Below are positions 35,246 through 43,749 of a stretch of 44,177 bases of DNA, piece by piece; within the stretch, counting starts at the first letter, position 1, and each line of letters opens with the position of its first letter. The notes beneath the pieces are model-generated. The model did no database searches. It was given only the letters and a program-made list of their open reading frames with translations, and was not told the origin of the DNA. Origin of the DNA: Azonexus sp. (lineage in GTDB: Bacteria; Pseudomonadota; Gammaproteobacteria; Burkholderiales; Rhodocyclaceae). Where the stretch lies: positions 1 through 44,177 of the forward strand of contig JAISPT010000057.1 of assembly GCA_031274715.1 (NCBI GenBank), written 5' to 3'. The position numbers and the translations under genes were made by a program.

Positions 35246-35650
35246 TCAGTCGGTAGCATCATCCGTTGCGCGGCCGGCGTACAGGCGCGCTTCGGCGATG
35301 GCGAACAGTTCGCGTTCCTCGAAGCGAACATGGGCTTGCAGCAGAGTGCCGAATGGCGCCCGCGCGCTGGCCTCGCCGGCGCCAATAGCTGCCGCTAGCG
35401 CCCGCAGTTGTGCATGCTCGGCCAGCGTCCGCTCGACCAGCGCCGTTTCGCCTAACTGCGCCAGTGGCGGCAGCAAGCTGCGTTCCTCTGCCTGGAAATG
35501 CGGCTCCAGTTCGTCGCGAAACAGTGCCGGGATGGTCGCCAGCAACGCGTTCCGGGCTTCCGGCCCGGCGGCCTTGGCGATGCGCAGAGCCAGGCTGAGT
35601 GCAGTGTGGTGCTCGCGCGACAACTGGCGCAGGGCGGCGGAACGTTTCAT
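35246..35650 (-). CDS. hemerythrin-like HHE domain protein
   Basis: The 134-residue helical protein keeps the full di-iron ligand set of the HHE fold: H15 (REHHTAL), H51 and E55 (HFQAEE), H79 (AEHAQL), H107 and E111 (HVRFEE). Such proteins bind O2 or NO, or help repair Fe-S clusters, as YtfE/RIC does; it lacks the extra YtfE N-terminal domain. It overlaps the NnrS-like gene by four bases (ATGA), so the two are translationally coupled. The operon carries an FNR/DNR-type box upstream. Confidence 0.88.
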   Translation of the reverse strand: MKRSAALRQLSREHHTALSLALRIAKAAGPEARNALLATIPALFRDELEPHFQAEERSLLPPLAQLGETALVERTLAEHAQLRALAAAIGAGEASARAPFGTLLQAHVRFEERELFAIAEARLYAGRATDDATD

Positions 35651-36744
35651 CGGTTGGCCTCTTTGGTCGCCGCGCTGCGGCCAACGCTGACCAGCATGGT
35701 CAGGATGAACAGTGCCAAGCTGAGCGCGTTCAACGCCGCGCCGACCTGCTGCCAACTGCTGCCGGCACCGAAACTGCCGGCCAGGCGCACGGCCAGCGTC
35801 AGGTGCAGCGCGGCCAGCGGCAGGTAGAAGAAGGGATGGTAGGGAATGCGCACGCGCATCACTGCTGGAAAGATGATCGGCGCGTGGCCGATGACCATTG
35901 AAAAAACGAAGCCGAGGAAGATAGCGTGCAGGGCCGCGTCGCGCCCAGCGTGGCCGGGCAGGAAGGCACCACTGAGACCGAGCAGGGCGCCGACGGCTAG
36001 CCAGGCATAGCCGGCCAGCAGGCAGACGGCGACGAAGCGTGTCAGGTCCCCCTGGCGCACAGTGCGGCGGGCGATGTCGTAGCGCAGCAGCCACGTGGCC
36101 AACGCCAGGAAGGCGGTGGCGAGCAGGCGGCTTCCCGGTTCGGGCCACAAGGGCAGCAGTACGACGGCGATGACGGCAGCGATCAGGAGGCAGCGGAACA
36201 GCACCGGCCCGAACGGTTGCGGCGGCAGAAAACGGGTCAGCTCCAAACGTTCGCCGGCGATGGTCAGGACCAGGAAACTCATCCACGGTAAGGTCGCGGC
36301 GCTGAGGCTGCCGCCGGCCAGCCAGAGCAAATTACCGGCCAGCCAGGCGAGGGCGCCGAGTAGCAGGGTCAGCGTGAACAGGGCCGGCAACTGGCGGTAG
36401 ACGCCCAAGCTGGCGGCGACGAACAGTCCGCTGGCGACGCTGAATAGGGCCGGCGCTAGCCACCACGGCCCGCCGGCGAGAATGGCCAGGCCGCCGAGAC
36501 CGGCGGCCAGCGGCGCTAGGTTGGGCCACAGGCGATGCAGGGCGACGGCACGTTCAAGGCTGATGATGGTGCCGAAGAAGGCAGTGATCATCAGCGCTCC
36601 GTGGCTGCCGGCTCGGATCTCGCCGAATTCCGGGGCGGCCACGCCGAGGCGGGCGAGGCCGCCGAAGACGCCGGTCAACAGGCTGACCATGCCCAGCAGC
36701 AGTAGAGGTAGGCGCCAAGCCGGCGGCAATTCACGTCCACTCAT
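35647..36744 (-). CDS. NnrS-like polytopic membrane protein
   Basis: The 365-residue protein has about 10-12 membrane segments. Features typical of the NnrS family include early GSHGALMITAFFGTIISLER (a His in the membrane) and later HAIFLGFVFSMVIGHAPIIF followed by PAVMR. NnrS proteins are linked to denitrification and nitric-oxide stress and may bind heme. The gene starts 7 bases after the DUF59 gene ends, and its stop overlaps the hemerythrin start. Confidence 0.75.
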   Translation of the reverse strand: MSGRELPPAWRLPLLLLGMVSLLTGVFGGLARLGVAAPEFGEIRAGSHGALMITAFFGTIISLERAVALHRLWPNLAPLAAGLGGLAILAGGPWWLAPALFSVASGLFVAASLGVYRQLPALFTLTLLLGALAWLAGNLLWLAGGSLSAATLPWMSFLVLTIAGERLELTRFLPPQPFGPVLFRCLLIAAVIAVVLLPLWPEPGSRLLATAFLALATWLLRYDIARRTVRQGDLTRFVAVCLLAGYAWLAVGALLGLSGAFLPGHAGRDAALHAIFLGFVFSMVIGHAPIIFPAVMRVRIPYHPFFYLPLAALHLTLAVRLAGSFGAGSSWQQVGAALNALSLALFILTMLVSVGRSAATKEANR

Positions 36745-36751
36745 CGCCGGT

Positions 36752-37066
36752 TTACCAGCCGAGAACGTCGCGCGCCTGGTTGCTCATCATCTTTGGTTCC
36801 CACGGTGGATTCCAGACCAGTGCAGTATTCACCGGCGGCGCGTTGGGCCAGGCGGTGGCCAGCGCCGAACCGACATCGGCGAGGACCAGGTCGCTCAGCG
36901 GGCAGGCCGGCGAGGTCATGGTTAGGTCGATGGCGATCATCTCGGGGCTGATCCGGATGTCGTAGACCAGGCCGAGGTCGACGATATTGATGCCGACTTC
37001 GGGATCGATCACGCTGCGCAGGGTGTCGCGGATCTGGTCCGTGGTGGGTTGGGGGGCGGGGTTCAT
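36752..37066 (-). CDS. DUF59 / MIP18 family Fe-S assembly factor
   Basis: The 104-residue protein has the MIP18 pattern: IRDTLRSVIDPEVGINIVDL, GLVYDI and TSPACPLSD with the conserved reactive cysteine C55. Relatives (SufT, PaaD, CIA2) help insert or mature Fe-S clusters. It is the first gene of the operon DUF59 - NnrS-like - hemerythrin and is directly downstream of the FNR-type site. Repair of clusters damaged by NO would be a consistent role; this is inference. Confidence 0.85.
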   Translation of the reverse strand: MNPAPQPTTDQIRDTLRSVIDPEVGINIVDLGLVYDIRISPEMIAIDLTMTSPACPLSDLVLADVGSALATAWPNAPPVNTALVWNPPWEPKMMSNQARDVLGW

Positions 37067-37097
37067 GGCAGGATCGGGGGAAGCGGGATACGGCGCC

Positions 37098-37141
37098 TAG
37101 TAAACACCAGACGGCGGTCCAGCACTATTGATACGCATCAT
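37098..37141 (-). promoter_or_regulatory. FNR/DNR-type promoter of the DUF59-NnrS-hemerythrin operon
   Basis: TTGAT-ACGC-ATCAT (37128-37141) matches the FNR/DNR consensus TTGAT-N4-ATCAA at 9 of 10 defined bases. On the minus strand a -10-like TTTACT (37099-37104) follows. Transcription would start near 37092, placing the box centre close to -42, the class II activator position. The start codon is at 37066. Confidence 0.68.
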
Positions 37142-37170
37142 GGCCGGCCGACATGGGCGGCCCGGCCGGC

Positions 37171-38400
37171 TCATTTGGCGGCCAGCACCAGGCGGGCAGC
37201 CCTCCGGCCGCTGCGGACGGCGCCTTCGAGGGTGGCCGGATAGTCGGCCCAACTATGGTCGCCGGCGAGAAAGAGATGCGGGGCCAGCGTTGTCGGCGGG
37301 CGCGGCAAGTTCGGCCGGGCGCTGAAGGTCGCCCGTTTTTCGCGGATCACCTGCTGCCAGCCAGGCTGGGTGCCAAGATCGAGTTCCTCGGCCAGCCGTT
37401 GTGCCAAGGTGTCGTCATCGATTTCCTCCCAAGCGCCGTGGCCGCTTAGCACGCAGGCGAGCAGGCCGTTGCCGCGGTCGACCACCCATTGCCCGTAGGG
37501 GCCACGCAGGCCCAGTAGCGGGAAGGGCAGGTGGATCGTCGGCGGATACTGCAGATAGACGGTGGCGATCGGCTGGTATTCGAGATTCTCAGCCAAGACC
37601 GGCCACAGGCGGTCGACGTGTTGCGGTGCGGTGGCGATGATGGCGGCGGCGTAATGCTCGCCATCGATGGTGACTGCCTCGATGCCAGCGTGCAGGGTGC
37701 GCACGCGGGTGCGACAGCGCAATGTCGCGCCGTGGGCGAGCAGCCAGTCGCCAGCCGGTTCGGCCAGCAGGCGGCCGAAGTCGCTGCGCGGTAGCAGCAG
37801 GTCGGTGTCGGCGCGGCGCGCGCTGCCCAGGCTGTCGCGCAGCACGTTGGTGAACAATTGGGCGGAAGCTTCTCTGGCCGGCGTGTTCAGAGCTGCCAGG
37901 CAAAGCGGCTCCCACAGGTGGTGGCGCAGGCGGCCGGTCTGACCGGCAGTATCGAGCCACTCGGCGACACTACGATCGCCAGAGAGGCGAAACTCCCGGC
38001 GCTTCAGGCCCTGCATCCACCGCGCGGTCCGCAACTTTTCCCGCCAGCCGACACCACGGGCGGTGAGCAGCCCCCAGGCGAGGTTGAGCGGCGCCGGCCA
38101 GCGGGGCAGGGCGAGGCGGAAACCGGCGTTGTCCACAATTTGCAATGGATGGCGGGCGAGCAAACGGTCGGGATCGGCGCCGACCTGGCGTATCAGCGCC
38201 AGCGTGTCGCGGTAGCTGCCGAGCAGGATGTGCTGGCCGTTGTCGAGGCGGCGGCCGGCGATCTCGACGGCACGGGCCCGGCCGCCAAGCACGCGGCCAG
38301 CCTCGAACAGGGTAACGGCGGCACCGGCGGCGGTCAGCTCGACGGCGGCGGCGATGCCGGCCCAGCCGCCGCCGATGACGGCGACGCGCCGGCCGTTCAC
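37171..38400 (-). CDS. hpnE: hydroxysqualene dehydroxylase HpnE
   Basis: The product (about 409 residues) is a FAD-dependent amine-oxidase-fold enzyme that reduces hydroxysqualene to squalene for hopanoid synthesis. It has the dinucleotide motif VAVIGGGWAGIAAAVELTAAG, the GGRAR loop (VLGGRARAVEIAG), DNGQHILLGSY and the C-terminal LFLAGDHSWADYPATLEGAV. I place the start at GTG 38400, which overlaps the hpnD stop (GTGA); a GTG at 38430 would add ten residues. It is the last gene of hpnCDE. Confidence 0.92.
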   Translation of the reverse strand: MNGRRVAVIGGGWAGIAAAVELTAAGAAVTLFEAGRVLGGRARAVEIAGRRLDNGQHILLGSYRDTLALIRQVGADPDRLLARHPLQIVDNAGFRLALPRWPAPLNLAWGLLTARGVGWREKLRTARWMQGLKRREFRLSGDRSVAEWLDTAGQTGRLRHHLWEPLCLAALNTPAREASAQLFTNVLRDSLGSARRADTDLLLPRSDFGRLLAEPAGDWLLAHGATLRCRTRVRTLHAGIEAVTIDGEHYAAAIIATAPQHVDRLWPVLAENLEYQPIATVYLQYPPTIHLPFPLLGLRGPYGQWVVDRGNGLLACVLSGHGAWEEIDDDTLAQRLAEELDLGTQPGWQQVIREKRATFSARPNLPRPPTTLAPHLFLAGDHSWADYPATLEGAVRSGRRAARLVLAAK

Positions 38401-39230
38401 CCCCGAACCCAAGTCTTTGCCGCCAGCCACAACTTGCGCACCGGGGTCAGCGCGATGCGCTGGTGCAGTACCTGGAAATTCTCGTTGCGGATCTCGTCGA
38501 GCAGGGTGCGGTAAATCGTCGCCATGATCAGACCGGGCCGCTGGTTCTTGCGGTCGATGGCCGGCAGTTCGGCCAGGGCCTGGGCGTAGTACTGCTGCGC
38601 CCGGTCGTACTGAAAGCGCATCAGTGCGGTGAAGTTGTCCGAATACTGGCCGTTGAGAATGTCGGCGGCCGGTACGTTGAATTGCTTCAATTCATCCATC
38701 GGGATGTAGATGCGGCCGCGCCGCGCGTCCTCGCCGATGTCGCGAATGATGTTGGTAAGCTGGAAGGCCATGCCCAGATCGTGCGCGTATTTCTGCGTCC
38801 GTCGGTCCTGGTAGCCGAAGATTTCGGCGGCCAGCAGGCCGACCACGCTGGCGACGCGGTAGCAGTACAGCGACAGACCCTTGAAATCGAGGTAGCGCGA
38901 CTGCTGCAGGTCCATCTCCATGCCGTCGACAATTTCCAGCAACTGCTCGGCCGGCAGGTTGAACTGCCGGCCGGCGGCCTGCAAGGCCTGGCCGACCAGA
39001 TGCTGCGGCTGGCCGGTGGCGACCCGGTCAATCTCCTGGCGCCACCAGGCAAGCTTGGTTGAGGCGATCGACAGGTCGTGGCATTCGTCGACGACATCGT
39101 CGACCTCGCGGCAGAAAGCGTACAACGCCATGATCGCGCGCCGTCGCTCGGGCGGCAGGAACAGGAAGCTGTAATAGAAGGAGGAGCCGCTGGCGGCGCA
39201 CTTCTCCTGGCAGTATTGGTCGGGATTCAT
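38397..39230 (-). CDS. hpnD: presqualene diphosphate synthase HpnD
   Basis: The 277-residue enzyme joins two farnesyl diphosphates to presqualene diphosphate. Aspartate-rich motifs are visible as REVDDVVDE (residues 42-50) and the second near NIIRDIGEDARRGRIYIP. The N-terminus MNPDQYCQEKCAASGSSFYY is typical of HpnD. It lies 4 bases after hpnC and overlaps hpnE, so the three genes form one operon. Confidence 0.94.
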   Translation of the reverse strand: MNPDQYCQEKCAASGSSFYYSFLFLPPERRRAIMALYAFCREVDDVVDECHDLSIASTKLAWWRQEIDRVATGQPQHLVGQALQAAGRQFNLPAEQLLEIVDGMEMDLQQSRYLDFKGLSLYCYRVASVVGLLAAEIFGYQDRRTQKYAHDLGMAFQLTNIIRDIGEDARRGRIYIPMDELKQFNVPAADILNGQYSDNFTALMRFQYDRAQQYYAQALAELPAIDRKNQRPGLIMATIYRTLLDEIRNENFQVLHQRIALTPVRKLWLAAKTWVRG

Positions 39231-39234
39231 GGGG

Positions 39235-40044
39235 CTACATTCTAAGCGAGCGACCGGCGACGATCAGCCAGTCCCGCAGGCCGAGGGTTGGCCGGTGGCG
39301 GAAGATGTCGCCGCGCACGCCGCGGATGCGTTCGAGAATGCGCAGGCCACCCTGCACGGTCAGGCGGATTTCCCAACCGAGCCGGCCGGGCAGTGTATGG
39401 ATCAGCGGCAGGCCGCGGCGCATCAGCGCCTCGGTACGGTCGATCTCGAACGCCATCAGCGCCGTCCAGGCTGACGTGCAACGGCTGGCGGCGATGTCGG
39501 CTTCGCTGATCTGGAAGCGCGGCAGGTCGCCCTGCGGGATGTAGACGCGATCCTTCCGCCAGTCGATGGCGACGTCCTGCCAGAAATTGATCAATTGCAG
39601 TGCGGTGCAGATGCAGTCAGATTGCTCCAGATGCTCCGGCTCGGTCCGCTCGAACAAGTGCAGTACCAGGCGGCCGACCGGGTTGGCCGAACGGCGGCAA
39701 TAGTCGAGCAGTTCCGGATAGTCGGCGTAGCGCTTCTTGACCACGTCCTGGGCGAAGGCGTCGAGCAGGTCGTGGAAAGGCTGGAGGGGCAAGGCGTGCT
39801 CCCGGATCGCCCCGGCCAGCGTCTGGAACAGCGGCGTCGCGGCCGGTTCACCGTCGGCGATGCGATCCAGTTCGGCCCGGTAGGCGGCTAGCCCGGCCAA
39901 GCGGGTGGTTGGCGCGGCGTCACCCTCGTCGGCGATGTCGTCGGCGTTGCGCGCGAAGCGGTAGATTGCCTCGATCGGTCGACGCAGCCGGGCCGGCACC
40001 AGCAGCGAAGCGACGGGGAAATTTTCGTAGTGGTCGACGGACAT
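39235..40044 (-). CDS. hpnC: hydroxysqualene synthase HpnC
   Basis: The 269-residue enzyme converts presqualene diphosphate to hydroxysqualene. It shows the family start HYENFPVASLLVPARLRRPI, a first Asp motif ARNADDIADEGD and a second in NFWQDVAIDWRKDRVYIP. It is the first gene of the hpnCDE operon; its promoter must lie in the short gap before the divergent tRNA-Leu. Squalene-hopene cyclase (shc) is not in the window. Confidence 0.93.
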   Translation of the reverse strand: MSVDHYENFPVASLLVPARLRRPIEAIYRFARNADDIADEGDAAPTTRLAGLAAYRAELDRIADGEPAATPLFQTLAGAIREHALPLQPFHDLLDAFAQDVVKKRYADYPELLDYCRRSANPVGRLVLHLFERTEPEHLEQSDCICTALQLINFWQDVAIDWRKDRVYIPQGDLPRFQISEADIAASRCTSAWTALMAFEIDRTEALMRRGLPLIHTLPGRLGWEIRLTVQGGLRILERIRGVRGDIFRHRPTLGLRDWLIVAGRSLRM

Positions 40045-40098
40045 GGGGCCGGCAGTATAGAGGCGAAGTCCAGGACAGTGGTAGAATGCCTGCCGCCT

Positions 40099-40183
40099 GC
40101 CCAGGTGGCGAAATTGGTAGACGCACCAGATTTAGGTTCTGGCGTAGCAATACGTGGGGGTTCGAGTCCCTTCCTGGGCACCA
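40099..40183 (+). tRNA. tRNA-Leu (TAG)
   Basis: Acceptor arms GCCCAGG and CCTGGGC pair. The anticodon stem CCAGA/TCTGG holds loop TTTAGGT with anticodon TAG. A variable arm of class II type, the T loop GGTTCGAGTCC and an encoded CCA are present. A TAGAAT -10-like box lies about 11 bases upstream. Confidence 0.95.
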
Positions 40184-40255
40184 GGCTGCGGTCAAGGCCG
40201 CTTTGAGCGAAGGATAGACGACGCTGTTTGCCTCAATACGGTCGTCTATATCTAG

Positions 40256-40767
40256 TCAAACATCACCGGAAAAGCCGGTGGCTTGGACGATGAGCGTCTC
40301 GAAGGTGCCCATTAAACTATGAGCCGCCAAGGGCGGCTTACACCTTTCCATCTGGTCGTAACGTTCATCCTCGTCTTCCTGATTACGGATGTACGCTCGA
40401 ACAATGTTCTCGTCCAATCCGACTGTCGAGAGAAAGCAGCCTCGCGCCTAGAAGTGCTCACCGGTGAAGTTCTTCTGTCGCCCGCCATACCTGCGCGCAA
40501 TCTGTATCGTGCTCTTCCCCTTAAGGTACCCGACTACATTCTCGATACCGCGTACTTCGGCCGAATGCTGATGCACATGTGAACGTGATCGCCCATCAAG
40601 TGCCCTTCCACAATCTGTGACTCCTTGTGCGAGGCCAACTCGTGAAACAACTCGCCCAAGTGCCGACGCAATACCCCAAACACCCGTTTCTTGCGTCGCT
40701 TCGGTGTAAGCACGGAATGGTACTTGCAGTCCCATCTCGTATGGCTCAGGCTCTGATATTGTTTCAT
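40256..40767 (-). pseudogene. tnpA: IS200-type transposase (TnpA), broken
   Basis: The frame begins MKQYQSLSHTRWDCKYHSVL and includes EGHLMGDHVHMCISI with the HUH motif (HVH). After PKYAVS two extra bases shift the frame; the sequence resumes as NVVGYLKGKSTIQIARRYGG. A TAG stop (40448-40450) replaces the Trp codon in EHFWARG. The remainder STVGLDENIVRAYIRNQEDE (with DERYDQ after it) is readable to about 40350. Both lesions should inactivate it. Confidence 0.85.
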
Positions 40768-40872
40768 CGTGAAGCTCCTTTCTCTTGGCAGAGATCAGAA
40801 GTTCACGCTGACCGTCGTAAAGGTCAAACCTTGGTGAGTCCCCTGGCAGAGCCGGGGGTTTATCTTTATGAG
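40262..40872 (-). mobile_element. degenerate IS200/IS605-family element
   Basis: It contains a broken IS200-type transposase gene and hairpins near both ends instead of inverted repeats, as is usual for this family. The left end has ACCGG-AAAA-CCGGT (about 40265-40280). The right end has a hairpin CCCCTGGCAGAGCCGGGGG (40841-40859) followed by TTTAT. The exact ends are uncertain. Confidence 0.65.
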
Positions 40873-40898
40873 TTACGCTGAAATTATCATTTCGTCAT

Positions 40899-41827
40899 AT
40901 GACGAGTAAGCTGTCCCCAGTCACCCGATTCAGAGCCGTCGCCGTTGACGGTGTGGTTGTTCCTGCCATTGACACGCAGGTGCTTTATGGCAGTCTCGCG
41001 CAGCAGGGGGGCAGTTTCGTGTTCGAGCGCCATCTCATACCACCCGGCAAGCTGGCGGAAGGCATCATGGCCGAGCACGGCTTTACCGTCCCCCTGGGGA
41101 CGCGGCGCGTGCCGATCGAATGGCGGGTCAATGGCCGCTTGCAGACCGGTGTCATGGCGATGGATCGCATCTTCTTCCGCGCCGCTGGCGATGCCCTTGC
41201 CTGCCAATGGCAGCAACCGCTCGATGCTCTGTTCGTCTCCGTCTCCGATGCCGCCCTGGAAAAAATCCTGGGCGGCGACATATCGCGCCGCCTCCGCTTG
41301 CGTACCCATCTGGATGGCGTCAGCGACGCGTCGCTGCTGCACACCCTGCAAGCCCTGGACGCTCACATCCGCGAGCGTTGCCCTGGCGGGCGCTTATTGA
41401 ACGAAACCCTTTTACCGCTATCGGCCTGCGCCTCATTGACCTGTTCGGGCAGCTCGCACAGCCTGCCAGACCGCATGCCTCGCCCGCCCTGGTGAGATAC
41501 GTCGAGGATTACATCCACGCCCATCTGGCGCAGAATTTTTCCATTGCCGACATTGCCAGCAGCGTCAATCTGAGCACCTTTTACCTGTGCAAGATATTCA
41601 AGAAGACGCAAGGCATCAACCTGTGGCAATACGTCCTGCGCTGTCGCGTCGAACATGCCATCCGCTGGATGCGTTTGCACCCCTCGGCGTCGCTGACCGA
41701 AATCGCCCTGACCAGCGGTTTTGAGTCCTATCCACAATTTCTCTCCGCCTTCAAAAAATACACTGGCGCGGCGCCGCGCCAGTTTCGCGCGCAAGAGGCG
41801 CTGGCGCTCAAAGAACAGGATGCGTGA
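40899..41827 (+). pseudogene. AraC-family regulator with a frameshift
   Basis: The first frame (40899 to about 41410) encodes an AraC sensing domain (MTSKLSPVTRFRAVAVDGVV ... HIRERCPGGRLLNETL). The second frame (to 41827) continues TAIGLRLIDLFGQL and carries the double helix-turn-helix: FSIADIASSVNLSTFYLCKI with FKK after it, and SLTEIALTSGFESYPQFLSA with FKKYTGAAPRQFR. The break falls in the T run at 41410-41413; one added T would restore a single 309-residue protein. It may be a true pseudogene, a phase-variable gene or a sequence error. The IS200-like element ends about 27 bases upstream. Confidence 0.8.
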
Positions 41828-42173
41828 GCGCTTAGGCCATAGACCATTATGCCTAGCATTGCTTAACCGCTTAACCGCTTAACCGCTTAACCGCTCAACC
41901 GCTCAACCGCTCAACCGCTCAACCCGGACTGCCGCTACGCGGCAGCCGGATACCTGCCTCCGAGATGGCCTGGTACCGCGATGCAAGGTCGTTGCTCAAG
42001 ACCCGTAGCGCCGCTCAACCTCTCGCTCAAGCGGACCGCTCGTCGGCGACGCTTGCATGCTGTCTGCTTACGGCTGCTTGGCTTGGTTCGTCAGATGCCC
42101 TATCGTACTGAACCAGAATCAGAAACCGTTGTACCGATGTTGTTCCAGACGACTTAGATAAGGAGGGATGAAA
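41828..42173. other. 346-base gap with tandem repeat
   Basis: It holds the 8-bp tandem repeat (41861-41924) and further GCTCAA-rich sequence (about 41994-42030), ending in the DUF805 ribosome binding site (AAGGAGG). I see no gene. Confidence 0.5.
41861..41924. repeat. 8-bp tandem repeat, eight copies
   Basis: Four perfect copies of GCTTAACC are followed by four perfect copies of GCTCAACC, with no interruption. It lies 34 bases after the AraC pseudogene stop. Confidence 0.95.
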
Positions 42174-42488
42174 ATGACGTTCGGCGAATCCATTAGCACC
42201 TGTTTTTCCAAGTACGCGACGTTTGAGGGGCGGGCCTCTCGATCGGAATACTGGTGGTTTTTCCTTTTTGCATTGCTCGGATCACTCGCAACTGGCATGC
42301 TTGGCCCCGTATTGTCAGGGCTGTTCTCACTGGCAATTTTGCTGCCGTCGCTGGCAGTCGGCGCCCGGCGCTTGCATGACATCGACAAGAGTGGATGGTT
42401 CCTTCTGGTTGGACTTGTCCCACTGGTCGGATGGATCATCCTGATCGTGTGGGCTGTACAAGAAAGCAAAGAGCCAAATCGTTATTGA
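42174..42488 (+). CDS. DUF805 family membrane protein
   Basis: The 104-residue protein has two to three membrane segments. It has the DUF805 pattern: CFSKYATFEGRASRSEYWWF with FLF after it, then ARRLHDIDKSGWF and WAVQESKEPNRY at the C-terminus. The family is widespread; its role is unknown. ATG 42174 is favoured over 42168 because AGGAGG is seven bases before it. Confidence 0.9.
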   Translation: MTFGESISTCFSKYATFEGRASRSEYWWFFLFALLGSLATGMLGPVLSGLFSLAILLPSLAVGARRLHDIDKSGWFLLVGLVPLVGWIILIVWAVQESKEPNRY

Positions 42489-42528
42489 GCCGCGAAGCGG
42501 CAGCCTGGCCTGCGCCGCAGGCCAGGGA

Positions 42529-43530
42529 TTACATGCTGGCCTGATCGAGGCCGAGCACTTCATCGATGAAGCGGGCCAGCGGTAGCCGGAAGCCGGCCGC
42601 GTTGCGGTGGCCGCCGCCGCCGTAGCGGGCGGCAATCGCCGCGACGTCGAGTTGGCCGGTTGAGCGTAGCGAGGCCTTGACCTCGCCGTCGGCGGCCAGT
42701 TGCCAGGTCAGGCCGAAGCTGCCGCTTTGCTCCGCCAGCCGGTGGCCGAGTTCCGAGCTGAACAGGGTGTTGGCATTGACCGCGATGCCGATCACCGCCA
42801 GCCAAGCTGATTCGCCGTTGCCGACGATCTCGTGGCCGTGGCGCGCGGCTTGCAGCGGGGCGACCGGTTCGCCGCGTAGGCGGGCGCGCCGGCGCAAGCT
42901 GCTGTTCGCCAGACGCTCGACCTCGGTGCGGAAAAAGATTTCGATGGCGGCACCGTCGGCCAGCAATTGGCGGTAGCGCGCCGTGTCGGCACTGGCGGTC
43001 TGGGTTGCCAGCTCGTGCCAGACGGCGAAGTCGAAGGGCTGTAGGCGCAGGGCGCGGCATACATGGCTGGTTTCCGGCAAGGCGAAGCGCCACAGGTCCT
43101 GGTCCTCGATGTGTTGCAGCAGTAGCGGCAACGGCTGGTCGGGCAGGAAATGCTCCCAGGCCAGGCGGACGCCCGATTTGTCGAGGTCGAAGACGATTTG
43201 TAGCGGCAGTTCGGGATGCTGGTAGCGTTGGACACCATCGGCATCCGTGGTCAGTAGGTTGGCCCAGGCGTTGCGGGCCGAGACGTGGTGGTCGATCTGG
43301 GTCAGCGAACGGGCGTTCGCCGCCATGATCTCGAGTTCGGCCGGGGTGAAGGAAAAATCGAGGACGTAGACATCGCGGTCGGCAATTTCCGTCGCTGGTA
43401 CGGTTTCGCCATGATGCAGCGGCAGGTAGCGGGCGGCGTCGCCGAAATGGCGCCAGGCGGCGTAGGCGGCGCCAAAACCGTCGATGCAGTCGGCGTGGTG
43501 AAGGATCGCGATGCGGGGTGTCGTAGTCAA
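42529..43530 (-). CDS. DHH-family phosphoesterase
   Basis: The 333-residue protein has the DHH metal motifs: ILHHADCIDGFGAA near the N-terminus, VLDFSF and IDHHVSARN (the DHH triad), and the C-terminal DHHA1 substrate motif YGGGGHRNAAGFRL. Relatives hydrolyse short oligonucleotides, pAp, c-di-AMP or polyphosphates; the substrate cannot be set here. No ATG fits the N-terminus, so the start appears to be TTG at 43530. It follows slyX by 9 bases and is probably in the same operon. Confidence 0.87.
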   Translation of the reverse strand: MTTTPRIAILHHADCIDGFGAAYAAWRHFGDAARYLPLHHGETVPATEIADRDVYVLDFSFTPAELEIMAANARSLTQIDHHVSARNAWANLLTTDADGVQRYQHPELPLQIVFDLDKSGVRLAWEHFLPDQPLPLLLQHIEDQDLWRFALPETSHVCRALRLQPFDFAVWHELATQTASADTARYRQLLADGAAIEIFFRTEVERLANSSLRRRARLRGEPVAPLQAARHGHEIVGNGESAWLAVIGIAVNANTLFSSELGHRLAEQSGSFGLTWQLAADGEVKASLRSTGQLDVAAIAARYGGGGHRNAAGFRLPLARFIDEVLGLDQASM

Positions 43531-43539
43531 ACCGGGTGC

Positions 43540-43749
43540 TCAGTAATGGGGTGGGATTTCATCGCGCAGGCTGCGCGGTTCGGCCGGTGCGGCGTTGCGT
43601 ATCTGCTCGCGTAACAGCCGGACTTCGCCGGCCAACAGGTCGATTTGCTGCTGCTGGCGGAAGACGGTGCGGTTGAGTTCGTCAATCAGGTCTTCGGCGT
43701 AACTGATCTTGATTTCCAGGTCGGTGATGCGGCTTTCGGCAGTGCTCAT
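43540..43749 (-). CDS. slyX: SlyX family protein
   Basis: The 69-residue coiled-coil protein starts with RITDLEIKISYAEDLIDELN and ends in EIPPHY, both characteristic of SlyX. Its cellular role is unclear. Its start overlaps the preceding small membrane protein gene by four bases. Confidence 0.9.
   Translation of the reverse strand: MSTAESRITDLEIKISYAEDLIDELNRTVFRQQQQIDLLAGEVRLLREQIRNAAPAEPRSLRDEIPPHY

Noticed and set aside
35651..36286. N-terminal extension of the hemerythrin frame by about 210 codons
   Set aside because: It overlaps the NnrS-like gene in another frame on the same strand and reads as arginine/proline-rich nonsense; the HHE protein starts at 35650.
41861..41924. Tandem repeat as a CRISPR array
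   Set aside because: Units are only 8 bp and contiguous, with no spacers and no cas genes.
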